The notes beneath the pieces were generated by a model, which did no database searches, was not told the DNA's origin, and was given only the letters and a program-made list of their open reading frames with translations. Source: Cephalotus follicularis (taxonomy: Eukaryota; Streptophyta; Magnoliopsida; Oxalidales; Cephalotaceae). Taken from it: a stretch of DNA of 64,000 bases. Below are positions 1 through 11,160 of the stretch, piece after piece; position 1 is the first letter of the stretch; every line of letters starts with the position of its first letter. The translations under genes and the position numbers were made by a program. The DNA is taken from contig BDDD01000126.1 of the NCBI GenBank assembly GCA_001972305.1, positions 414,271 through 478,270 of the forward strand. The letters run 5' to 3'.

Positions 1-32
1 TTTTTTTTAACATCTTTTATTTCTTGTGACAG

Positions 33-872
33 TCTCTGAACGACACTCAGTTGCTTGTGGACAACCTTCGTATGGTTGTGGCCAGGGACCGAGAACTGAG
101 GTCGAGCATGGCCACTCTTGAAGAAACTGCTCGCTCGGCCCAAGCCCAACTGAATGAAGTCCTTAAGGCTCAGGAGTCCCTGGCCGAGGAGAAGAGGCGA
201 GCAGTGGAGGCTTCGGAGGAGGAGAAATCCGAGTTTAGGATACTTGATGTCAAACTAAGGTCGTCCGAGGAGAAATACCATGAATTGGTGGCCAAGTTTG
301 AAAGGCATCAGAGGCAAGAGGAGGAGCAACTGAGGAGGGTCCAATATCAGGCCGTAGCCGACTTCAAGAATTCGGAAGAGTTCCAGGGGTTGCTGAGGTC
401 TGCTGTGGAGGAGTTCAAGGGCTCCGAAGAGTTTGATGAGGCAGTTTTCAATGAGTCGTCTGAGTACTTTCGCCGAGGTTTCTACACTTGTAGAAACTGG
501 GTGGCTTCTCTGACCTCTGACCTTCCTTTGGGCGAGGTGGTATGCTGCCCATCTGCTGATGCCTTTGACTTCTATCCTGAAGGGATTGATGAGGCAGAGG
601 AAAGAGTCTTGGAGAAGCTGGCTCGAGAGGCTCCTGCTGCCCCAGAGGGCGAGATGACAACTTCTACTTCCCCAGAGGTAGCTGTTCTTGTTGAGGATCC
701 CGGTACTGCTCCCTCGGACGCTGTGGTGGACTCCTCTGCTCTAGCTCCTTCCTCAACTTCTGAAGACATCTTTGCTGGTGTGGGCTATCCTCCTCTGCCT
801 TCAACTGAAGCCTTCTTTCTTCCTCCTCTTCCTGGCGACGATCCTCCTCCAGAGCATGAAGGGGCTGCCTAG
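33..872 (+). pseudogene. Additional ORF of the gypsy element, C-terminal part (coiled coil)
   Basis: This is the last coding block of the antisense additional gene of the gypsy family, close kin to 51181-52043. It follows a pyrimidine-rich stretch ending in CAG at 30-32, which looks like an intron acceptor, so the rest of the gene lies off the left edge. The product is a long charged coiled coil rich in Glu, Lys and Arg heptads. A conserved block follows with the words ADFKNSEEF and AFDFYPEG, then an acidic Pro/Ser tail. A possible poly(A) signal AATAAA lies at 940-945. It is part of a transposon fossil and the function is unknown. Confidence 0.7.
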
Positions 873-1604
873 GCTTAGTTTTTGTTTTTCTTTTGTAATA
901 GCCTTTGGCTTCTTCATACTTGTAATCTTTTTCATCATTAATAAAAAAAATTATTTCTTGTCATCTGTCTTCGCATTTAAATTTTTTCACTAAGTGTTAT
1001 AGTTGTTGATCTCTGCTTATTCATAATTCCCTTAGGAATTTTTGTCTTCAAAACCATTTCGGACTTCTCCCATAAGTGAACTCTTAACTTGAAGAGAACT
1101 TAAGTAACTTCAACGAGAACATAAGTAAAGGAGGCTTTGCCTTCTCGGACCTGATCTTCAATTGATAACTCCCTTAGGAATTTTTTGCCTTCAAAGTAAT
1201 CTCGGTCTTTTGTCCTAAATGAACTCTTAACTTCAATAAAATTTAAGTAACTCATAAATATAAATGAAAAGAAACCTGCCTCCTCGGCTTTCGCCTTCTC
1301 GGACTACTTGAATATTTAAACAAAGTATATAAATGTTAATGATTCCCTTGGGGATTTTACTCTTGTTGTGACCTCTGATTTCTTGCATAAGCAAGCAAAT
1401 AATCTTCAAAATGGGCTTGAGTAAAAAAGAACAGGTCCTTTCTTTCTCGGACGTACTTAACTCCATACGTGTTCGAGCTTCAAGAGTGTATGTATATTGA
1501 TAGTTCCTTAGAACTTTTAACTCATCAAAAATCACTAACCTTTGGTAGGCGAGGTCACACAACTTTTGATGGTCCACGTAGGACCTTTCACCTTTGAGAG
1601 TGTT
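873..1604. other. Non-coding interior of the gypsy element
   Basis: This stretch matches in style and in many words (CCCTTAGGAATTTT, CTTCTCGGAC, GTAGGACC) the non-coding interior at about 52044-52510 of the fuller copy. That places it between the end of the additional ORF and the pol region. I see no gene in it; the minus-strand reading frame across 1233-1577 has no recognisable features. Confidence 0.6.
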
Positions 1605-3742
1605 TTAATTAGGCAGCATCACAGTTTTCATGATGCCCTTATACTCATAGTTTGGGATAAAGCCTGCCTGTAGCAATTTGCTCACCTCCTCGGCTATTGC
1701 TTGTTGCCTCTCAAGGGCAAAGTTCCTCTTCTTCTGTCTAATCGGTGGTCTAGCTGGATCCACACTCAGCTTGTGAACCATCACTTCTGGACTGATGCCA
1801 GGGACCTCCTCTGCTGACCACGCAAACACATCTCTGTTATCTCGGAGGAATGTTATTAATTCCTCCTTCTCCGCCTCTCCAAGTTGTGAGCCAACTTGGA
1901 ATACTTTTTCTTCATTGCCTTCCTCCACGGGCACTTGAAGGACATCCTCAACAGGCTGTGGGCGCTCGGGCTCCGTATCACCTCTGAGCTCGATGTTTGC
2001 AATGGTAAGGACCTTGCCTTTCCCCTTGTCCGTAATGGCCGTTTTGTAACATCTTCTGGCCACCTCTTGATCTCCTCGGACTTCCCCCACACCAAACCTT
2101 GTGGGGAACTTCATCAATAAGTGCCTCGTGGACACTATGGCCTCTAACAAGTTCAATCCTGGTCGTCCTACTATAGCATTGTAAGGGCTGGGAGTGTCCA
2201 CCACCAAAAATGTCATCTCGACCTGAGACTGACGTGGGGCTGTACCTGCAACCACGGACAAGTTAATAGATCCTAGAGGGTGGATCGTTTCTCCTGCAAA
2301 ACCAACCAGTGGGGTTTTGACTGGCTTCAACTGGTAACCGGTATCCTCAGCTGATCAAATGCGTGCTTATACAGGATGTCGGCCGAACTGCCATTATCAA
2401 TCAGAATCCTCTTCATGGTAAAGAGTTCTACCAGAAGAGTTACTACCACTGGGTCATCATGAGGAAGACGTACTCCCTCATAGTCCACCTCAGAGAAGGA
2501 TATTACCTCCTCATCTCCACCAGTTCTAAGCCTTTTGCTGTGAGGGACTTGTTGTACAGCAAGGGACTGTCTCCCATAGGCTTTCCTTGCATTCGAGTCG
2601 TCGCCCCCAGACGCGACCCCTCCGGAGATGGTGTGGATAACACCTCTGGGTTGTTGCTGTTGTGGCTCCTCCTGCCGAGGAGCCTCTTCTCTTCTCCGCT
2701 CCCTTCTTCCCTGAGGAGCATCTCTGTCCACATATTTGCGCAAGTGTCCCTTCCTTATCAGATCCTCAATCTGATTTTTCAACTGCCTGCACTCCTCCGT
2801 ATCATGACCATGGTCACGGTGATAGCGGCAGTACTTCTCTACACTCCTGTTCTCGGCCGGGGCCCTCATCTTCTCGGGCCACTGGAAGGGAACCTTGTCT
2901 TGCTCTACTGCAAGTATCTTTGTACGTGTATCCAGGAGGGGAGCAAATGTATTATAGGATGGTATGGGTGCCCCACCCCTGGATGTACCTTCTCGCCTAG
3001 AAAGCTTGTGTCTGAGGTCTCCCTTGGTCAGGTCCGACCTCTCCTTCCTCTTCTCTCTTCTCTCTTCTCTCGGGAGCATTTCGTGATGGCTCCCTTCTCT
3101 CCTCTTGTTGGCCAACCCAAGGCGTTTTCTGCTTCCTAGACAACATCTCTTCCTCTGCATTAACATACCTTTCTGCCCTTTTTAACAACTCTGCCATGTC
3201 CTTTGCTGGCCTCTTGAGCAGGGAGAAGACAAATTTGGAGTTGCTCCTCAGCCCATTATTCAAGGCTGCCAAGGCAAAAGACGGCTCCAGGTCCTTCACT
3301 GTAAGAGATTCTTGGTTAAACCTGGTGAGGTAGTCTCTCAACGTCTCATCCTTGCCCTGCACTACGTTGATGAGATGGGTAGAGTTCCTCCTCTGTGTGG
3401 TGCTGTTGAGGAACTTTGTCACAAACATCTCCGTGAGCTGATCGAAGCTCTTGACTGAATTCTTGGCTAAGGTGAAATACCATGATTGGGCAGCCCCAGT
3501 TAAGGTCACTGGGAATCCTCGGCAAAGCATGGCGTCCGAGGCTTGATGCATCCACATTGCCTGGATATAAGTGTGCACATGTTGGATGGGGTCCGTGGAC
3601 CCATCGTATTTATCAAGAATGGGGTTTCTGAACCCACTAGGGACTGGCTCTGCTGTGATCTCAGCTGTGAAGGGGTGTGCATTGATATTTTGCACCTCGG
3701 ATAGGTGCCCCCTTTGTTGTTCCACTCCTCGGAACCTCCTCT
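1605..3742 (-). pseudogene. gag and protease/start-of-RT region of the gypsy element
   Basis: Read on the minus strand, gag comes first (about 3742-2700). It shows the words LDKYDGSTDP and WYFTLAKNSVKSF and a zinc-knuckle-like CRYHRDHGHDTEEC, which has the C-X2-H-X4-H-X4-C spacing usual in Tat-like gags. The aspartic protease follows, with IDNGSSADILY, then the first part of reverse transcriptase with the linker RPPIRQKKRNFA. The remainder of pol is not present here. The copy is broken in several places and is scored as a fossil. Confidence 0.85.
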
Positions 3743-4101
3743 TCCGAGGATGGAACAAGTATGAGAACGTCCGAGGAAGAGGTCCTCAATTTCTGTGTAC
3801 AGGAGACCGTATCTCCTGTTCTCCACCTTAGAGACACTTTGGGCCGAGGGAGTCCTCGGCCCTCACGCCGCGAATATGGTCTTCTGCCTTTGAGTCCGAG
3901 GAGTGTCCTCGGACTTGTGGTCTCAATGTGTTGTCCTCAAAAAATAATGAACATTGTATATTGGTCCGAGATGGCCATTCTTTGCCATGAGTGTGGTCCT
4001 CGGCTTGGCTTGCTGATAAGCCTCTAATCCCCCATGGACAGTTGGTCATGTCTCTAGTGGACACGTGTCCTTGCTTTTTTAAGCATATTTTTCCTCCATC
4101 A
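3743..4101 (-). repeat. LTR piece at the right edge of the gypsy fragment
   Basis: The segment aligns by eye with 12761-13120 of the lone LTR almost throughout, including CCGAGGATGGAACAAG at the left and TTTTTCCTCCATCA at the right. It is the outer part of the 5' LTR of the minus-strand element. The match to the lone LTR starts abruptly at about 3743. Confidence 0.85.
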
Positions 4102-4394
4102 GGTAGAAACATTCTCTGCTTAAATATTTTATGATATACAAATATATGCACATGTATGAACTATTTGCATGGATTGAAATTGATTAAATGTGATTGATAT
4201 TGAATTGATAGAAAGCTAGGGTTTTAAGAGAGAATTGGGGGTTTATGACCTAGAAATTGATAGGGTGGATTAAAATGATTGAAAATGGTTGAATGGTTGT
4301 AATGAAATAGAATTGACTAATAGGACTCGTATTGAACTTGGATTGAAAACGTTTACAGAAAAGAATTGAATTTTCAAAGATTTGTTAAGTAGAA

Positions 4395-4675
4395 ACGTAG
4401 GATCTGCGAGATTAAGCGTCACTGCTTTTCCTAAAGCGTTTCCACTTCGATCGGGTTTTCAAAAGGAATTGATTTCAAACCGAAGGCACTTTGCCATTCT
4501 GGCAACGCTTAGTTTAAGCGCTGACGCTTAGTCCTTAAACATCGCCACTTAGAGCTTTCCTCCAAAATTATTTCAACACTGTCTCAAAGCTCCGACGCTT
4601 GAAACTTGATTGCCGATGCTTAAGCGCTAAGCTTCGATGCTTAAGATCAAGGCGTCGCTGCTTTGTCTGTCAGTT
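4395..4675. repeat. Cluster of GACGCTT / AAGCG short motifs
   Basis: The words AAGCG and CGCTT recur about ten times in 280 bases, for example TAAGCGCTGACGCTTAG near 4513, TCCGACGCTTGA near 4592 and TTAAGCGCTAAGCTTCGATGC near 4620. The same vocabulary appears in the LTRs of the gag-only copia element (8467-9505, 11161-11617). Most copies are imperfect palindromes. Confidence 0.6.
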
Positions 4676-4841
4676 TTTTGGTAACTGATTTTCAAAGCAT
4701 ATTTTTCAAAGGGTTTTCTACCAAGACCTTTCTTAGGCCCATGTATAGTGATAGTTGGGTTTCTTCCCAGGTTTTAAAGATAGTAATGCATAGGAAAAAG
4801 GGTACTTAGTATAGTAGTGTTTAGTTGAGTTTCGTGACTAA

Positions 4842-5346
4842 CCTAGAGTCGTGTGTCACTTTGAAAAGGAGGTTAGATGCCCTCGTCCCAGAGCCACGTG
4901 CCTCTCTGAAATTAGGGACTTGAGGCCATGATAGCTACTATCAATGGAGCAATAGAAGACTGTTGTCTGATCCCAGAGCCGTGTGCCTCTCTGAAAGGGG
5001 GATTTATACTAGTATAGACTCAGAGCTGAATGCCTCTTTGAAGAGGGGGTTTATACGTAAATGTAATGAAGGCACGTAACTAACCTTAGAGCTGTGTGCC
5101 ACCTTCAAGAGGTTAGCGTTCTCATCCCAGAGCCGTGTGCCTCTTTAAAAAGGGGGACTTGAGACTTAAGTTAGCTATTGAAAATGATTGTCTGATTGAT
5201 GTGATTGTTTGAGTGAATCTATAACTAGTCGAGTACCTATGTGCTACACATAGGTGATTAGTTCTAATTGGACTTACCATCTTCAATAGGTAACTAGATG
5301 TCTAAACGCAAAGTCGCATGCCTCTCTAAAAAAGGGGGTTTAGACT
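4842..5346 (+). repeat. Seven irregularly spaced copies of a roughly 35-bp unit
   Basis: Copies begin near 4842, 4885, 4972, 5030, 5084, 5125 and 5306. The core is CAGAGCCGTGTGCCTCTCTG followed by a run of A and G ending in four or five Gs, then TTTA or CTTGA. CAGAG and CTCTG at the two ends of the core can pair, so each copy could form a small hairpin with a GTGTGC-type loop. Spacing is not constant, so this is not a simple tandem array. Confidence 0.7.
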
Positions 5347-6087
5347 TACGGATATTGATTGTTGGTTGACTACTTATATATATTGGTATCAGACAGTGTA
5401 TATATCCTAGTCAACATCCCATTTGTCTAATAGATTGATAGATAGGAGTGTATGATTAGGTTAATGGTCTATAGATATGCTGGTATGGGATGGGTATATA
5501 TATAGATCCGTTAACCCCAATTGTGCATACATATTTCCCTAACATGCATTGATAACTGTGACATATGCTCATATCATCAGCGTAGGAGTTGAGTTCTATG
5601 AGGCCTTTGGGCTGACCCATCCTTCAGAATGGAGCATCTATATATGTTCAGGCACAAATGGGTCGGGGGCTAGTGGCAATGGACATGGACAAGGAGATAA
5701 TTAACATAGCAGATACATGGAGCCTGGATGCATGGATGCTATGGGTGTTAGTTTTTATAGTTTACTACATAAGTTATGGATTATATTGAACCTTTGTATT
5801 GTAAGGATTTCGAAAAGATCGTATGAATTTGAAATGAATTGTAAGGATTGTTATGTTTTGTTATCGAATGGCTTTAATGTTTAAAAATTTGAAAGGATTA
5901 AGCACATATTATTAAAGTTTTAATTGGTATGGATTTCCGCTGTGTAGAGTAGGCTTTAACTAGTACATGACTTAAGTGACTGAATAGGTTTAGGTGATGT
6001 CTCGGGACTCCCTATGTGACATCCGTGTCCCAGTAGTCTGTGTCTGTGAGTCTACGTGGTGATCTGTCTGTTTGTCTAGCTGCTAGT

Positions 6088-6363
6088 CTGTTTTTCTGGC
6101 TTTCATGACATATGCATCATGACATTAATAAATTTTTATGATTTATTCTGATGGTTTTTCTGCATAACAAATAAATGTTCTTTCCTGTAAATTAAATGAT
6201 GTTTTACTGAAATGACTGCTGAATTCTGTTTTTCTGGCTTTCATGACATATGCATCACGACATTAATAAATTTTTATGATTTATTCTGATGGTTTTTCTG
6301 CATAACAAATAAATGTTCTTTACTGTAAATTAAATGATGTTTTACTGAAATGACTGCTGAATT
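6088..6363 (+). repeat. 138-bp tandem duplication, two copies
   Basis: CTGTTTTTCTGGCTTTCATG begins both at 6088 and at 6226. The two copies differ at only about three sites, so the duplication is recent. It is non-coding and AT-rich. Confidence 0.9.
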
Positions 6364-6488
6364 CAGAAAATAAGCCAAGTGGTATGTCCTAAACATCCAA
6401 TTTCTGTCCATATCGGTTAAATTCTGGGCAAAACTCAGTCCATTTTGGCTAATATAATGACAAAATGCCATTTTTTATCTCATTTTTT

Positions 6489-6492
<4 letters not shown>

Positions 6493-6528
<36 letters not shown>
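6493..6528 (+). repeat. (CT)n microsatellite
   Basis: This is an uninterrupted CT run of about 18 units, followed by a further pyrimidine-rich tract to about 6565. It produces false Ser-Leu and Arg-Glu reading frames on the two strands. Confidence 0.95.
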
Positions 6529-6531
<3 letters not shown>

Positions 6532-8466
6532 GGTTTCTCTCTCCTCTCTCCCATTCTCTCTCTCTGCTCCTTCTGCCGGTGTCACTACCGATCTGACGCA
6601 GGAGAAGGTACCAGCGTGACCGTCGCATCCTCCTGAGTGCACCAGACCCCACCATCGAGCTGGTGAGCAGCCACCATGCGCGTGCGAAGCCTTTCTCTCT
6701 CCGCCTCTGTTTTGCGCCATATCTCCGTCTCCGGCGACGGTCACGGCAAGGCGAGCCCAGATCCGGCATCCTAGCATCGCAGTGAGTCAAACTCGACCAA
6801 CCCTGACCCATGACGATGCCGGCAACATAGATCGGCAGTGAAGGCAGCCACGATCAATGCGTCCGTTCTGGCCAGATGCGGCAATGTCGTGCCAACGGGC
6901 CTCGGATTCGTGTTCTCCGTCCTCCGGCGCACCATATGCTACTTTCTCTGCGACTGATAGGCGACCGCGCATGGCTGACACCCGCCGACCAGGGCAGAGC
7001 GTGGGCCATGCACTGGCAGCCTCCTGCAACGCGTTCAGATGCATCCATCTTTTCGACTCCGTTTTCTGCATAGAGGTGATCCGTTCTGGTTCCGTTCTGA
7101 GATTTCGGCTCTGTGCTCCGTTTCGTTCGATTTCGGTAAACTCTGAACTCCGTTTCGTTATTTCTGCTTTCTGTTGAACTTTGTATCTGTTTCTGTGATA
7201 TTATGAACTTGAATTGTTTATCTGATCTGAAATTGGATAACCTAGACAACCACTTGGACTTTAATGATTTTTAAAGTGTGTTTAATTAAAGGTTTAAACA
7301 ATGTTTTTAATAATCGAACTTCTGTTTCTGTTGACCGTTTTGATCGGTTAGAGTTTTCTAACATTTGCACGCATTTCATTGCATAACGCATTTCACATTT
7401 TAGTACGTGTTTGAGTTCTGATGGTCTGTTGTCTGTCTGTCTGTTGGCAGAGGATCCTGCCTTTGAGGTCGACCATGGAGGCGACCAGTCGTGGGACTTG
7501 CTCGTCTGTTCTATGAGTGGAATGCCTTTCTTTAACCTTTTTTACTCGGAGATGTTTTTAAATGTTTTGAATGTTCAAGCATGTTCGCTTATTTATTTCT
7601 GTATCTGAATGAACTTGGTTTTTGTTTATTTTTGAAATCTGTTAGGGTTTTAATGTCTGAAACTTTCTTTTAATGTTTTCAAATGCTCGCATGATAATAG
7701 TTATAGTATGACGCTATTTTCGGTTATATCTGTAGTTGATAAGAAAACAATTTATGTATCTGTTTAAATCTGTTTTGACGGCACTTATGATTTTCTGTAT
7801 CTGTTTAAGTCTGTTTTGAGAAATTTGAGATTCTGTATTCTGAAATTTGTTAAATATGTTTAGATGCATGGTGATCTCAGTATTGTATTGATTACATATC
7901 TGATACCCATTAAAGGCTTTGTCTACAGGTGTATGACTTTCTGGTGATGCTTTGACACGACGGTGTCATTGCCACTATTTCTGCTAGACGTTCGGCCCGA
8001 CTGGGCCCAGACGTCAATCTTACCTAGTAGACCCATTGCATCTTTATATGTTTATTCTGTTTAAACTGTTTTAAATAATACTTTTATCTAAGTTCTGAGG
8101 AATTAAATTTGTTTTTGGATAATGATCTGACTTTCTACTGATTCTGTTAACTTTTGTTTAATAATCTATTTATAAATCGGTTTTGGTCTGTTTAATTTGA
8201 TTTAATCTGTTTTATAAATCGGATTTCTGATTTTCATTCTGTTTCTGAAACTCTGTTTAAGTTTGTTTTATACCTTGGTTATATCTTTTCTGTTAAAATA
8301 TGATTTTATTGCGAGCAAAACTTTGCTGAGTCTTTTTGTTCTATCTCACTAGTCCTGTGAACTAACCTCCTCCTCTGTTTTCTATTTTTAGTTCAGATAG
8401 GTTAGCCTGCTGAGCTTTGTCAACTGGAGTCAATCAGTCTGCTGAGGTGCGACCACAAGGACATGC

Positions 8467-9505
8467 TGTTGACTTTTAGTCTCAATCCTAAGTTTTAATG
8501 ATTACAAACTTGCATTTAACTTTGCTACTTTCTGTGCAAGAAAAGATAAACAAAATTAAGAAATACAGAAACAGAGCAAAGCGCCGAAGGTCACAATCAA
8601 AGCGTCAGCGCTTTATGCCAAAAAGTCGACGCCCAAGAAGCTTGTGTATGCCGTTAAAACCAGTGGAGTACAAAATCAGTTGAAGCACTCAACGCGGCGA
8701 CGCTTAGGATCAAAGCGTCAGCGCTTTATGCGGACGGTCGACTCCCAGATCAAAGCGCCAACGTCCAAACGAGAAAATTCAAATTCAACTCATAACGGTA
8801 ACCTAAGCGCCGACGCTTTAGGCAATACCGTCGACGCTTTGGACGGCTGATACAATATCAGAACTTGTTTTAAAGAGCCAACTTTGTAGCAACAATTTCC
8901 AAGACTTCTCCAACGGCTATATTTCTTCACCAACGGCTAGAATCAAAAGAATGCTATAAATACAAGCCAAGAAACAAGATCAAGGAGACTTGAAAACAAC
9001 TTTTGATCATACAATCTCAAGAAGCTCAAACTTGCACATCTACAAAGAGAAAGGCATCAAGCTTTTGTTTACACTTTCATATCCAAATCTTGCAACTAGC
9101 TATCACTTTCATATCCAACCTTCAAGAGGTTATTTGTAAACACAAACCAATCCTTTTATCCTTCATTGTAAAAGAGGGGAGTGAACCCTTGTAAGGTGTT
9201 TGATTGATTTGCACCTATAACCCAAAATCAAGTGTAAGGTGGTTTACTTTGATTTGCACCCGTAAACCGAAAATCAAAGGTTGCTAGTGGTATCTAGTGG
9301 AATCTCAAGGGGTTCTTGATAAAGTGGACGTAGGCACGGATTTTGCCGAACCACTATAAATCGTTTGCACACTCTCTATCCCTTCTCTCTTTAATTATAT
9401 TGTTTGCATAATCGTTCTTGTTAATGCTTGTTTAGATTCATAGATTAATTAGTGTTATTTCCGTAAACATTTTTAGTAATTAAAGGTTGCCATACATTCC
9501 CAACA
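8467..9505 (+). repeat. 5' LTR of the gag-only copia element
   Basis: The LTR is 1039 bp with TG...CA ends. It contains repeated near-palindromes of the type AAAGCGTCAGCGCTTT (near 8599 and 8712), TAAGCGCCGACGCTTTA (near 8804) and GTCGACGCTTT (near 8830). A TATAAATA box lies near 8954, followed by a CAAGAAACAAG-type transcript start region. Confidence 0.85.
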
Positions 9506-9558
9506 AGTTGTATCAGAGCGGTTTTTATCAGTAATCTTAATTGAGATAAATTGATCCA

Positions 9559-10571
9559 TGGCAACCATTTCATGTTTTAATGATAATAAGTCTATTAGCA
9601 TGCCACCATTTTTTGATGGAAATGATTATAATCAATGGAAAATTAAGATGTCCACCTTTATCCGATCCCTTGATTATGATCTCTAGGATATGATTGTTTT
9701 TGGTCCAGAATTGCCTAAAGAATATATCTCTAAACCAAGAATTAAATACAATGAAAAGGAAAAATAAATGTTGAAACTAAATGCTAAGGCCAAACATATT
9801 ATTTATTGTGCCTTAAGTTCTAACGAATTTGATCGTATTTCTTCTTGTGAATCGGCAAAGGAGATATGGGATAAGTTGGAAGATTTTCATGAAGAAAAGA
9901 ATGTTGAAGGAGTAACTTCGTGTCTCATGGCTATGGAAGAAGATTCAAGTGGAGATGAAAGCGAAAATGAGGTAAATTTCACATTCGAAGAATTACAAAA
10001 TGCTTATGAGAACTTGTTTAAAGAATATGAAAATACTTGTTTGAAAAATAAATCTCTAAACAAAAAGGCTATGTCTATGTCTAATGAATTGGAAATTCTA
10101 AAGAATGAGAATAGCAAATATGTGAACGAAATTGAATCTCTAAAGGATAAGAATAGCTTATATTTGAATGAGATTGACGTTTTAAATGTTTCTTCAAAAT
10201 TGTCAAATGATTTTATGGAAGAAAATGAAAAACTGAAAATTGAGATTGATGCTTTGAAGAAGTCTTTTTCTAAATTTTCTAATAGTAGTGCTAAATTGGA
10301 TAACTTATTAGGTTTACAAAGGTGTGTGTTTGACAAAGCCGGTCTTGGCTATGAAGAAATGAAAAATGTCAAACACTTTAACAATTTCTTTGTTAAGAAA
10401 AATGAGCATAAAATTTGTTGCAATTATTGTGGTAGATTAGGACATATATCTACCTCTTGCATTTTTAGAAATAATCTTTGCTATGGTAAAACTAGAAAGA
10501 TTTGGGTTCCAAAAGGAACTTGTGTGACTGACTTGAAAGGACCCAAGTTCAAATGGGTACCAAAAGCTTAA
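9559..10571 (+). pseudogene. Copia gag with coiled coil and zinc knuckle
   Basis: The region opens with a copia-gag signature (PPFFDGNDYNQWKIKM). A long coiled-coil segment follows with repeated N-E-I-x-x-L-K heptads, and then the zinc knuckle CNYCGRLGHISTSC (C-X2-C-X4-H-X4-C). It ends in the KFKWVPKA phrase that precedes protease in SIRE-like elements, but no protease follows. It is broken in about two places and treated as a fossil. The open stretch from 9768 to 10571 holds the coiled coil and knuckle. Confidence 0.75.
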
Positions 10572-11160
10572 ACTTTGTTTTGTAGGTGTACTTGAAGTCA
10601 AGCTCAAGATGATCAAGTACACAAGTTTATGTGAGAAAGCTTTAGTTGAGGGGGAGGTATTGATATAAGGTTGATAATAATAATGTTTCTTTTAAATCTT
10701 TTATTTAGTATCATTTTATCCAACAATTGGTATATCTCAAATTTTTTTATGATATTGATTTTTTAAACTTTAAATGGATTATATTTCAATTGGTATCTTT
10801 CAATATGTATCCCTTTAAAATTGTTTAATTGGCGTCAAATTCTTTGACATAATCTTTTTGATGCTAACAAAAAGGGGGAGAATGCTCTATGCTTTAAGGA
10901 AAAATTGATAGCATATGCTTAGGGGGAGCTTGATATGAAAATATGCTATAAATGAAGAATGTGGTAAGGAGGCGTTTATGGTAAAGATAAGATTATTTGC
11001 ATAAATCTCCATTTTGAAAAATAAAAATTAGATGTCACATTAAGGGGGAGTTTATCTAAATTTTTAAGTTGGTATCTAAAGAAAATTTCTCTTTGTCTTA
11101 AATTAGTATAAATTTTTCCATAATGTAGCAAATTTTTGAAATCATCAAAAAGGGGGAGAT
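10572..11160 (+). other. Non-coding tail of the gag-only element with repeated polypurine tracts
   Basis: Five A/G tracts of the GGGGGAG type occur near 10647, 10869, 10917, 11042 and 11147. The last directly abuts the 3' LTR and is the natural plus-strand primer. No gene is visible. Confidence 0.7.

Larger units (their letters stand above)
1..4101 (-). mobile_element. Broken Ty3/gypsy (Tat-like) element, running off the left edge
   Basis: The order of parts matches the fuller copy at 47988-63909: a plus-strand additional ORF on the left, minus-strand protease and gag in the middle, and an LTR piece at the right edge. The right edge ends in TTTTTCCTCCATCA, the same LTR terminus as the lone LTR ending at 13120 and the LTRs of the fuller copy. 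Only part of pol is represented. The element is clearly a fossil with several breaks; its left part lies outside the window. By eye its LTR piece differs from the lone LTR at 12761-13120 at roughly 3-4 percent of sites. Confidence 0.85.
4102..8466. other. Unassigned repeat-derived DNA between two retrotransposons
   Basis: No gene was found here. The stretch holds a group of GACGCTT-type words (4395-4675), seven irregular copies of a GAGCCGTGTGCCTCT-type unit (4842-5346), a 138-bp tandem duplication (6088-6363) and a CT microsatellite (6493-6528). The part from about 7000 to 8466 is T-rich with phrases such as GCGAGCAAAACTTTGCTGAG. That resembles the LTR/leader of a large gypsy element cut off by the copia element at 8467. 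The assignment is inference only; the short ORFs around 6450-7250 run in several frames at once and look accidental. Confidence 0.45.

Noticed and set aside
6449-6811. Arg/Glu-rich minus-strand ORF
   Set aside because: Its C-terminal part is the CT microsatellite read backwards; no domain or splice context.
6787-7249. Overlapping ORFs on both strands in a GC-richer patch
   Set aside because: Several frames are open at once with no family motif; best explained by local base composition in LTR-like DNA.
8590-8842. CRISPR-like array from the repeated AAAGCG...CTTT words
   Set aside because: Repeat lengths and spacers are irregular, the host is a plant and the repeats lie in an LTR that is itself duplicated.
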